A DNA stretch of 64,000 nt from Combretum micranthum (lineage: Eukaryota; Streptophyta; Magnoliopsida; Myrtales; Combretaceae). The position numbers and the translations under genes are program-made. The stretch is from positions 62,001-126,000 of the forward strand of contig JAMXBD010001440.1 in the NCBI GenBank assembly GCA_024138025.1, read 5' to 3'. Under the pieces are notes generated by a model. The model saw only the letters and a program-made list of their open reading frames with translations. It was not told where the DNA came from and did no database searches. This document shows positions 33,201 through 42,298 of the stretch, one piece after another (within the stretch, counting starts at the first letter, position 1; every line of letters begins with the position of its first letter).

Positions 33201-34956
33201 GAAACCCTATAGTAAAAGACCCACTTAAAGTGTAAAATGTAGATTTATTAAAGAAATAAAGGCCTTAGGATATAACTAATATAAGGGTCAAAATTTCTTT
33301 AACCAAGTGGAGTTTTTCTAAAGAAAATCCTTGTAAATGTAGATGTGGTCAAGTGTAGTAATTCACTTACTAAACTTTGTATGAAATGGCTTTCTAAGGA
33401 AAGTTTATTTTTCAAATTCTTTAAAACTAAAAGATGCTATAGACTCATCATTAGATTCATATCATGACATTCATGATAGGAAAATCATTACCATTGCATT
33501 TAGTATCATTGCATACTTAGGAATCTCAAGTGCATTCATCAAAACCGCATTTTCGGAATTTATATCCGCTGTACAGATCTGATCAGTCGTTTCCAGAGGC
33601 TTAGATATTTCAAAACTTGATTTAAGCTTCGTATTTAGAAAGCTCTTCCGAAGTAGAAAGAATCGATATAAAATTTGCGACATTCCGAGTTAAAATGACC
33701 AAGTTATGGCCGTTTTAAGTTGGAATTCCCGCTTAGGACGCGAATTACGAATTTGATAAGTTCGTATGAAATCGTTGGATTAGTTTGAGTTGAAATACTG
33801 ATTAGAGTATTTCTTCCTTTTAGGTTATCCCGAGTTCGACATTCCCTACCACCGGATTATTAATACTAAAACCGGTGATCCAATGGCTGAGTGAGTTTTC
33901 TCCTTGTTTTGTTACCTTTGATTGTGCTTGTAATTAGTCGCATTAGAATTTTAGGAACAAGATAAAAATCGATGTGAATGGGGATGGGATATATGATGAA
34001 CTGTGATGAATGTATGCCAAGGAATACTAAAGCATATCGAAACCACGATTTGATTGGATAACTGCATGATCATATTATTTATGTGTATGATATTGCCTGT
34101 CACTCTAAAGAATGTATAAATATTTTGACCTAAGCAAAAAAGTAATTGATCATGCATCGCATCGGACATATTGCATTTGTAGCGTGCTACTCCTACGCAG
34201 GTCGATCGGTATGGTCCATGATTGCCTCGTTTTGAATAACGAGCCCGGTCCAGAGCTCATTCTCGGGTACTAAGGCGCATGTGGATGCATCCTTGATGCC
34301 AGCCGAGTCGAGTGCTAAGAGCCGAGGGCTTGGGACTAGCACGGTCGTGTAGACTCAATACCATTCCTAACCCAAGATACGGAGGGCGTAAATCCGTTCT
34401 GTGTGTGGGTTCGTTACCCATACATAATTGCTTGCTCACGTGTTTGTTCATGCATAGCATATGATTGATTAATAACTTGTTTGTTATGGTACGGAATTAA
34501 GGGAATTCTCACTAAGCTAGTGTAGCTTATACCCCAATAGTTGTTTAAATGAGCAGGTTATTCCAAGAAGTGCTAAGTGGGGACCGAGATGGTTGAAGTC
34601 GAGAATGACTTCGAGATTCTGGCAAGATATGAGAATGCTTGAAGTTTTTGGCTAAGCTTTACGATTCGCTTTGTAATAGTTTTATGTAGTGAAGTCTTGG
34701 GATGAATGTAATTGAAGTTTGATGAACTGTATTTTGAAGTATAGTGTTTTGTATTTGGAGTATAGTGGATTGTATTTCCTTTACATTGTTACTCAATTGT
34801 ATCAACATAAAACGTATCATTCCGATGTGTCACCTCTATGTGTTAGACGCCTTGTACATAGTATGGAAGCCTTCGCGTGACCGAGGTGGTCATTCTTAGG
34901 CTTTAATATTGTGTACGGCGGACTGCCACGTTTAGGATACCCTTCGGGGCGTGACA
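30235..34956 (+). repeat. 3' LTR (4722 bp) of the gag-only element
   Basis: Collinear with 21987-26755. Visible differences are mostly single-base insertions or deletions, with fewer substitutions. Ends GGGGCGTGACA. Confidence 0.93.
32198..32207 (+). promoter_or_regulatory. TATA box in the 3' giant LTR
   Basis: CATATATAAG, same as 23969. It could drive read-out transcription rightwards into the host element's tail. Confidence 0.55.
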
Positions 34957-34961
34957 GTATG
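34957..34961. repeat. target site duplication GTATG (right) of the gag-only element
   Basis: Partner of 21982-21986. The RNase H frame of the host element continues from here. Confidence 0.93.
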
Positions 34962-35082
34962 GACTTGATTGGTGTTGATTGCTAATTTATTCTCTTCGGG
35001 GTTTGTGGAAGAGGATGAGAAGATTTGTTGTTGTATGTGTTGAAGAAGGATTTTGTTTCTGAATTTATGTCAAGGTGGAGAT
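34962..35082 (+). pseudogene. 3' end of the Tork-like RNase H frame and polypurine tract
   Basis: The frame resumes as MDLIGVD, then stop, the typical copia C-terminus. The following untranslated part ends in CAAGGTGGAGAT (35071-35082), the purine tract beside the 3' LTR at 35083. Confidence 0.85.
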
Positions 35083-35664
35083 TGTTGAAGTTTGTGACTC
35101 AAATTCAAGTACACTGCTAGTTTTTAATGTACACTAACGGCCTATAATAGCTACACTACCGGCCTTCAAGCCGACTTTAAAGTTTTAGCTTTCGTGGTTA
35201 TTTAATGTTAGCTAAACGCCACCAGCATACATTCTACACTACCGATATAAATGTTTGTTCATCGTCAGCCTTTGATGACAACATTTAAGTTTTACATTAT
35301 GTGGATTTCCAAATTGACTCTATGCCACCAACCTTCATTGGGTACACCGCTGATGTTGGATACATAAGCCGTCGGCCTTGAGCCAGTGTACACTAAAATT
35401 GTTGACTTTTCATATTCTGACTTTTAAGTTGGCTTCCACGCAAAATATGTGTAGCATTGTTTTTTTTAGGGTTTATGAGAGTTTTAGATCTATGGTCACT
35501 TGTACGCATATTCTCTTGTACTCCTTCTTCAACACTAGTGGATTTTACTCTCTTTTCTACCCGTGGTTTTTCCCGCAAGGGTTTTCACGTAAAATCTTAT
35601 GTTCTTACTTTCTTGTGATTTATTTTGCCATTGTTTATGTTATTTGTTTGATCCGATTATAACT
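35083..35664 (+). repeat. 3' LTR of the Tork-like element
   Basis: Starts TGTTGAAGTTTGTGACTC and aligns along 17529-18118. Many CG positions differ as TG or CA between the copies, the usual trace of methylated cytosine decay. Followed by TAAAT. Confidence 0.9.
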
Positions 35665-35669
35665 TAAAT
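35665..35669. repeat. target site duplication TAAAT (right)
   Basis: Partner of 17524-17528. It fixes the LTR end at 35664. Confidence 0.85.
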
Positions 35670-36800
35670 TGTGCGAAGGATTGATTGAAAATGATTTCTA
35701 TAGTAAACCAAAATATTATAGGTATTGTCGAACTAAATTGGTAGGATAAAGGTAATGCAAGTGCCTTTACAATTTTCACTTTTTGCAATTTATTGTTTCT
35801 ACTTAAAAATAAGGTCGAATCTAGGTTTTATTTGTTTTGAAAAAAAAAATCGGAAAACATTTTCTTTATTTTTATTTGTTTGTTAGGCTGAAAACATGGA
35901 ACATTTTCACTTTTTATTTGAAAACCTTAACAATTTTTAAGAAAACTACCTCTACTTTTGAAGAGAGGAAGTTGTTTGTTGAAATACTTTATGCCTAATT
36001 GTGATTACAAAATTAAAATACTTGATGTGTCAATTGCTATATAAATTTTAATGATTAGAGGTTGACATAACAATCTTATTGATATGACTGTAAAAGTTCT
36101 TATTATAGATAATATTAATTTTAAATTTCATATTTGACTTATTTTTATAAAACACAACAAACAAATGAAAGAATTGTTATTTTTAGGAAAATGTTTTTAA
36201 AGGACAATATTTTCTACTGAAAAATTTTTGCTTACAACAAATGGGGCTAAATATTTCATAAAAAAACTTCTATAATCCTGCAAACAACACATCCGACTAA
36301 CTGATCGTTAAAATAAATAAAAATTGAATTGATATATTAAATTTTTAGTAGTCAAATCACAATTAAGTATGAGTCTAGGATGTTAATTAACCAATAGGAC
36401 TGGTCCCATTAAAAAAATGACAGGACGATAAAATTTTTTCATAATCTAATACCTGAATTTTGTAGTTAACTCCCATTTTTAAACAAAAATCAACTAATTT
36501 ATTTTTATATATTATATATGATTAAAATAAAAAGAGTAAGAAGTATCATTACTCTTTTCCAAATTGAATGTTGTACATTCACATAATAGCATTATTGTAT
36601 CGAAGATATATTCTATATCGAGTAAGTAAATGAAATTGTAAAAATTATCAATTTGGTATTTTTATAGTTTCCTATAAATTTTGTGAATTTTTTTAATGAA
36701 TTTAAGAAGTTTGAAAAAGAGAAAGATATGGATGGCACAAAAGTATAAGAAAGGAGAAATCACAATTATAAAAAAAAAAAATTCAGAAATTAGAACTTTT
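35670..36800. other. AT-rich spacer without a visible gene
   Basis: No domain, LTR or RNA gene is recognisable. Poly-A and poly-T runs are common. Confidence 0.5.
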
Positions 36801-36810
36801 GGAAGACAAT

Positions 36811-38110
36811 GCCAAGAACATGGATTGGTATTTTAAAGTATTTTATTCGAAAACATATGTTGAAAAATAGGATTATAGTAGATTTTATTGTAAAAATGCT
36901 TATTTTAGATTTTTTTTAAACCAATAAACTATTTTTACGCTCAGAGCAAATTTATCCATAGTTGCTTATCATGCAACGTTTATATGCTAAGCATTGATTC
37001 CCATCATATCACAACCTAGCAACTCCCTTTATTGGTGAATTCTTAAAAAGAGGAATAAAAACTTGCCTTTTGAGTTACTTAGCTAAATAACTCTTAACAT
37101 AAATTCCCATCTCAAGCAACTCACTTTATTAGATTTTCGAGTTGCTTAGCACAACATCAATAAAGTTGCTCTTAAAGGACATGGGTAACAACTAGGAGTG
37201 TTCACAGTTCGATTAGCTGGTTCGTAGCTCTATTTTTTAAACATAACCGCAATGATCGGTTTTTTAATATATTGATCCTTAACCAATCAATTATAAACTG
37301 TTAACCGCCTAAAAGGTTAACCATTTTCTTTGGTTAATTTTTTCGGTTTTTGGTTTTTAACCATTTAACGTAATGGTTTTAATAAATCAAATTGATAGTT
37401 TGAACAAATCTTATTATTTTAGCCTTTATCATAGAATTTTTCTTTAAATTATTATATATATTATAGGAGCTTAAAAAAAAAAAAGAAAAAACAAATTAAG
37501 GAAAAAGGGGAAAAATAAGCTTTTGAATGTATTATCATTAACAAAATCAAATCAAATCAATTACCACATTAAGTCCCATCAAATGTAGGATAGAACATAG
37601 TACTTTAATCAAAATCAAAAGAACATTAACATATGTAAATTAATGTATATATATATATATTTTTAAAAAATAATTATATGTATTTATAAATTATATGAAA
37701 CGGATAACTATTAACTGTTAGTCTTTTATAGTTACAAACCGAAACTGAAGCCGAACCAAAAAAAAACAAAAAATAAATAAAAACCGTAATCTTAAACTGA
37801 AACTAACAAACCAATTAATCATACTTTTTGGATTAGTTTTCTTGTTTCGGCTCCATTTTTTGGTTTCATCCATTTTTTTCATGCTCCTAGTAAGGACTCA
37901 CTCCACAGCGAATCACTCAGCCATGCACAGACGCCAGGACGACGCATAAAAAAAACACACACAACGCATGCTGCTCCAGCTCCCACCCTTCCTACCCTGG
38001 CCATCCTTCCAACCCCCTCTCCCCTCTCTCTCTCTCTTTCTCTCCTCTCTACATTTGCCTGTGTCTGTGTCTTGACGTGAGCAGTAGGTCTCGAAACCAG
38101 ACAACTTCAT
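36811..38110 (+). repeat. decayed duplicate of the gene promoter and leader
   Basis: GCCAAGAACATGGATTGG plus TATTTTAAAGTATTTTAT at 36811 recurs at 38133, and GCTCCAGCTCCCACCCTT with a CT run and CTGTGTCTTGACGTGAGCAG at 37970-38085 parallels 38277-38395. The hAT-like MITE at 37193-37889 sits inside this copy. The start-codon position reads GTG rather than ATG, so this first-exon copy is probably dead. Confidence 0.6.
37193..37889. mobile_element. hAT-like MITE, 697 bp
   Basis: Ends TAGGAGTG and CATGCTCCTA form short imperfect inverted repeats. Flanks GTAACAAC (37185-37192) and GTAAGGAC (37890-37897) match at six of eight bases, the duplication length of hAT elements. Inside are arms rich in GGTTAACC-, TTCGGTTTTTGG- and AACCGAAACTGAAGCC-like sequence, and a TA repeat near 37645. 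The sequence type (GTTCACAGTTCGATT near one end, CGGCTCC near the other) resembles common plant hAT-derived MITEs. No transposase. Confidence 0.65.
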
Positions 38111-38268
38111 TCTTATCCACTTTAGTAAAAAATGCCAAGAACATGGATTGATATTTTAAAGTATTTTATCTAAAACATGTCCTCAAAACAAGATTATTGG
38201 AATTAAATCACTCTTCAGGAGTCACTTTATAGTAAACCACTCTATACCGAACCAACTACAATACACTA

Positions 38269-38323
38269 TAAAATAGCTCCAGCTCTCACCCTTTCTCCGC
38301 CCTATAAACCAATTTCTACACTA

Positions 38324-38366
<43 letters not shown>

Positions 38367-38380
38367 GTCTGTGCCTTAAT
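38269..38380 (+). promoter_or_regulatory. core promoter and CT-repeat leader of the host gene
   Basis: TATA-like boxes occur at about 38270 (ACTATAAAATAG), 38303 (CCTATAAACC) and 38322 (CACTATAAATCTC). A CT microsatellite (38331-38364) and GCGTCTGTGCCTTAAT lead to ATG at 38381. CT-rich leaders are common in plant genes. This is the only arrangement of its kind in the window outside LTRs. Confidence 0.6.
38331..38364 (+). repeat. CT microsatellite in the 5' leader
   Basis: About 17 CT units. Length polymorphism is likely. A shorter, interrupted CT run occupies the same place in the decayed duplicate near 38025. Confidence 0.95.
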
Positions 38381-39086
38381 ATGGCAGGAAAGGCCGCGAC
38401 ATCATGTAACTTTCTGAGCTGAAGGATTCTTTTTTTATATTTTCTTTTGCACTAGAAATGTTTTTGTCATTTTTCTTTTTTCACAAACTAATATACAAGT
38501 TCATGCAGATACCATTTAATTTTTAGTTTTTTAGTTGAAATAGAATAACACAAAACTACAATGAGGACCAAAAAAAAAAAAAAAAATAGCGAAAGAATAA
38601 TAAAAGAATAGAAAATTACATATCATCATCGTTCCCTCTCTCTATTTTTTTTTTCTTTTTCTTTTTTGGTTGTTGTTGTTGATGATGATGATGTATAATT
38701 CCAATCTCATATATGTGATAATATGCGTGAGACTAACCGTTTTTATTTATTTATTTTACTGGCTATTTATCTGATTCACAGCTCCTGTTCACTCGGTTGA
38801 TGACATTGGAATCGAAATAACAAACGAAAGTAGCGTGACTATGGAATTACATAGATGTTCACGTCCGAACAATAATGGTGGCCACCTCTCCTGGAAAGAC
38901 ACTATAATAATTCCATCCAAAAGCGGAAAGAATATAAAATGTGATCCCGCTGGTGAAATTCATGTCATGCCATCGGAAGTTGCTGCATATGCCAGAGGGG
39001 CGATTTTTAAATGCCTTGATTTAAAGGAAAATGCTACGATCGAGATAACCTACACAGAAACACGCTGCTCACTTCAAATCGAGTAA
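38381..39086 (+). CDS. unrecognised two-exon small protein, first unit of a repeated-exon array
   Basis: Proposed join: exon 1, 38381-38405 (ATG, encoding MAGKAATS plus one base), intron 38406-38781 (376 bp, GTAACT to TTCACAG), exon 2, 38782-39086 with TAA. The product would be 109 residues, without signal peptide or membrane segment, with alternating hydrophobic strands (IGIEITNESSVTMELHR, TIIIPS, EIHVMPS, ATIEITYTE) suggesting a small beta-rich fold. I do not recognise the family. Homologous exons lie at 48333 and 49488, with remnants at 40145, 42208 and 46836. Compared with these, exon 2 has lost about 5 bp near its end, which creates the stop and breaks the frame before the donor-like AGAG/GTTAGT at 39097. 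It may be a truncated allele, a genuine terminal exon, or skipped by splicing. The start codon choice rests on promoter context and phase match. Confidence 0.55.
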
Positions 39087-39097
39087 AATTCCTAGAG

Positions 39098-40144
39098 GTT
39101 AGTGCAAGTCTCACGTTTCGAAATCACTTAGTTGAACTGAATTTGGTTATGGATTGTTTCTAATCGCCTGGTTGCAACTTTTTTTTTAGTAGCTATGTCA
39201 AATGGTGTTAATTATGTGATTTAAGATGCGCCACATCTGTTTGGAAAATGCAATAATTAGTTAAACTGATACATGTGTTAAATCTTTTTTATCATAGTTT
39301 TTTTTTTTTTAAGTGTTTTTATGTGTGTAGTTATATTCATTCATGATTAAGGTTTTAAATCAGGTTATAATTTATCTCTAAATCAAATCTAATAGGTGTG
39401 ATTTAACCCTTAAAAAAGTTATAACTCTTTGAATTCCTTAAATTTATTCAATGATATAAAATGTGCTGATTTTTATTTTTGTAAAGATTTTGCATAAATT
39501 TCTTTGGTTTTTCAGCATTTTCTTACTTTCTGAATAATTACTAAATACAAACATCTCACATGAATTCTAAAGTGTAGTTTAATGCTTAAATTATTGCTAT
39601 CTAAATATCAAGACTTCATCGTATTGAGGGAAAATTCTGTTTTGTCTTTATTAATTTTCAAACTATTAGTTGATATAGTTGTTCTGATTTATACTAAAAG
39701 GGTTTATAAGGATACCTTTTTTTCTTTCTTTCTTCTTCTTCTTTTTCCAGGTTGTTTTATAGTGATTAAATAGTAACCGCGTATTGTTTTTTATCCCTTT
39801 AATTTTTAGTTTTTAGTTAAAGTTTAGTTTTCTAGCGGAGTTAGTATTAGACTAACAAAAATTAGGAAAAGGAAAAAAAAGCAAAAAAAAAAAAAAAAAA
39901 GGAAAGATATATATATATACACACATATATAATATATAATAAATTAAATGTCGTAATCGTCCTCTCTCTCTCATGTTTTTTTTTTTTTTTTTTTTTTGCC
40001 TTTCTTTGTTTTTTGTTGTTGTTTTTATGATGACGACGACATATGCTTCCGATCCCATATATGTGAGATTATATAAGAGTGAGATTATCCGTTTTTATTT
40101 ATTTATTTATTTATTTTACTGGCTATATATATATGATTCACAAG
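39098..40144 (+). other. conserved inter-exon (intron-like) spacer, unit 1 to 2
   Basis: It begins GTTAGTGCAAGTCTCACG and carries blocks (TCACTTAGTTGAACTGAATTTGG, the run starting AGTAACCGCGTATTG near 39773, GATGACGACGACATATG, CTGGCTATATAT) repeated around every exon copy. This is the pattern of duplicated introns. A-runs and a TA/CA repeat lie near 39880-39930. Confidence 0.55.
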
Positions 40145-40197
40145 TTGTGTTCCCTCAAAAGATGAAATTGATATCATAATCGACAACAAAAGTAAGG
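40145..40197 (+). pseudogene. truncated exon copy (unit 2)
   Basis: TTGTGTTCCCTCAAAAGATG and the following 30 bp match the first 50 bp of the other exons (SVPSxDEI...IIDNKSK). The sequence then switches abruptly to unrelated DNA after AAGTAAGGC. The acceptor reads CACAAG instead of CACAG. Confidence 0.6.
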
Positions 40198-41900
40198 CTT
40201 ATACATTCATCATCTACACTTGAAAAGATAAGTGAATAATTGAGAGCCCAATACGATATACCATAAGCACACATACGCATCCTATTATATATTTTCAATA
40301 TATCAATGGGAAAGTCTTAACCACTAGCGATCTTTCCAAACTCGCTAACTGGTTGTGACTAGCAATACAATCTGTTTATACCTTTTATCAATTATACCTG
40401 AAAAGGTGAGATCGTAGCCTAATACAATATACCACAAGCATGTACATATGTAATTAAATAAACACACATTTACATGTAGACCTATCGCTAATGCAACAAC
40501 CAACATTTTATTATCATTATTTTAACTTAAGCAAATAAGACAATGATAACTTAGTATCCCATTATACATAAATATATCAATACATATACATATATATATA
40601 TATATATATATAACGTTGGATACTCTCTAACATCTATAAGTCCACAATCGAATTCTCAATATCCTTTAAACTAAAACATTTAAATCTACTTAGATCAGTT
40701 CCATGCACAACTCTATTCGGGATACCATCACACATGAATTATCAATTTGACATGATAGTATCATGGGTACTTCCAACCTATTACTAGTAGCCATGCACAA
40801 GAACATAAACATTGTTATAGTCAAATATTTAATTTGTTTCATTTACTATCATAAACAAAAGCACACACAAGCAACCTAAAACTGTTCATGAATATTAGAA
40901 CCTTTTGAAACTACGTAACAAAGTGTTTAAAGTATTTCAAATCATCTCTTCCTCTAAACTTTATCTACAAATCATATTCCCTTAACCTTCACTCTCATTC
41001 TCATTCTAACATTGACGGTACTTATATATACTTATTTAAAGGTAAGAGATTAATTTAGGAAAAAGAAATGAAAATTAGACAATTAATTTAATAATATCAA
41101 AATTCATGGTTTTAAGATAATATGAAATGTTTATGGAAGTATTCAAGAAAATTTCAAAATTCTTTGACAAGGAAGAAATGAGTTTTGAAAAAGCTATGTT
41201 ATATATAAGTGCCAACACAGGCTGTGTTGGAGGTTGTGTTCTTCAACGCAAGTTTCAACACAACGGGCGTATTTAGTCATAATGAGCATGGAAACAAGAT
41301 TTTCAATTTTCATTCTATCGTTTTCAACACGGGTTCGAACACGACTCTTGTACTCACTTATGTTGAACATAGAATTAAAAATTATTTGAATACAATGTAC
41401 TATAGTGCTCAACACGGGCACGAACATGACTTATATTTACGATTGTGTTAAACATAGTAGTAGATAATGTGTGACAATGTTCAACACTAGTATATGGACG
41501 GTCCGTGTACACAATCGTATTGAATAGAGATGAAAAGGTATTTTGTGAAAAATCCAAAAATTCAAACCCTTACATGTCCAAAATGCAATTTAAACTTAGA
41601 TACAACTATTTTATACGTCCATTCTCCCTTCTCGATCAATCTTGCCAACAAAAGATTACAACTTGTTTGAAGAAATGGCATTGTCTTATTACAATTCCAT
41701 CAATTCTTTGTGTTAAGATTCCTTAAGAATTCTCTTGGAATTTGTTTTCCTTGTCAAATTTTGATGTTAACGATAGAGTGCCAAAATGCTATGTTTTCAA
41801 CATTCGTCTTGTCTGGAATTGATAGGAAAGATAAGAAATTCCACTTACCATAGTTTTCTTTTGGAAATCCTCAAGATTCCTTATTGTTGTTTAGGGATGA
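40198..41900 (-). repeat. probable LTR remnant, minus orientation
   Basis: It breaks off the exon copy at 40197. Traces resemble the minus-strand Ty3-type LTRs at 42299 and 59515: ACCTGAAAAGGTGAG with GCCTAATAC at 40395-40425 (cf. 42798), and a duplicated ATATACCATAAGCAC block (40258, 40428). A block of repeated AACACGGG/AACACGAC motifs occupies 41215-41530, and a TA microsatellite 40583-40612. Neither end can be defined. Confidence 0.3.
40583..40612. repeat. TA microsatellite
   Basis: About 13 TA units following TACATATACA. Confidence 0.9.
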
Positions 41901-42099
41901 GAAAAAAATATTGGTAGGATACACTAGGGGAAAGTAGTAAATAAGAAGCGGTTATACATTGATAAACCAACATATATTTTGAATTTCATAGAGATTGAGA
42001 TCTTTACCTTTGATTAAAATTTTAATTTATTGTCATATTCGTCTATTTATTTTACTTATTTTTATGGCATCTCATTTTTGGCGGTGGCAGCGGTGGGGA

Positions 42100-42298
42100 T
42101 CACAGTGCTGGTGGTAATGTATGCCTCCAATCTCATATATGTGAGAATATGCGTGAGATTAACAATTTTTATTTATTTATTCTACTGGCTATATATCTGA
42201 TTTATAGGCTTTGTTCCTTTAAATCAAAATCATAAACAAAAGCAAGGTGATTATGGAATTAGAATATTCAGGTGCCAACAATAGTTGTCACCTCTCCT
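42100..42298 (+). pseudogene. exon copy 3, 5' half, interrupted
   Basis: The conserved pre-exon block (CCAATCTCATATATGTGAG, CTGGCTATATATCTGATTTATAG) leads to exon sequence from 42208. Blocks GTTCCTTT, ATGGAATTAGAATATTCAGG and CCAACAATAGTTGTCACCTC correspond to exon 2 of the intact gene. A short deletion near 42220 shifts the frame. At 42299 the exon stops at TGTCACGCC, the end of an LTR-like insertion. Confidence 0.7.

Larger units (their letters stand above)
21987..34956 (+). mobile_element. gag-only Ty3-type LTR element with giant LTRs (LARD / TR-GAG-like)
   Basis: A complete 12,970-bp element with near-identical LTRs of 4769 and 4722 bp, an internal domain of only 3479 bp, a perfect initiator-Met primer site (26763-26774), a purine tract (30222-30234) and 5-bp duplications GTATG. 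The internal part encodes gag-like proteins with CCHC knuckles but no protease, RT, RNase H or integrase. This proportion of LTR to internal domain is close to that described for LARDs, while a retained gag is the mark of TR-GAG elements. The LTR ends TGTAAGCCCCGG and GGGGCGTGACA are of the kind common in plant Ty3 chromovirus-like elements. High LTR similarity suggests recent insertion, with proteins supplied by an autonomous partner not in this window. Confidence 0.9.
17529..35664 (+). mobile_element. Ty1/copia retrotransposon, Tork/Tnt1-like, split by a nested element
   Basis: The LTRs 17529-18118 and 35083-35664 (about 590 and 582 bp) are flanked by perfect TAAAT duplications (17524-17528 and 35665-35669). 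Removing the nested element and one GTATG leaves about 5.16 kb, a normal copia size. The order is gag, zinc knuckle, protease, integrase, RT, RNase H. Motifs such as LDWSMRFSLWQVKM-like gag, KFCEHYIFGK before integrase, YIHSDFWGPSRV and the RNase H tail KFRHCMDLIGVD are typical of Tnt1/Tork. Numerous stops and frameshifts make it inactive. Confidence 0.93.

Noticed and set aside
35378..35662. 94-codon frame with hydrophobic segments
   Set aside because: It lies wholly inside the 3' LTR of the Tork-like element, and the matching frame in the 5' LTR (17942-18163) is changed by frameshift.
37913..38110. 65-codon minus-strand frame, Arg/Glu/Gly-rich
   Set aside because: It is the antisense of the CT-rich leader duplicate; a composition artefact.
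39852..40179. Open frames on both strands rich in Phe/Lys across the A and T runs
   Set aside because: They arise from homopolymers in the intron-like spacer of the exon array.
41209..41451. Overlapping frames on both strands around the AACACGGG repeats
   Set aside because: Produced by the short inverted and direct motif repeats of an LTR-like region; no domain.
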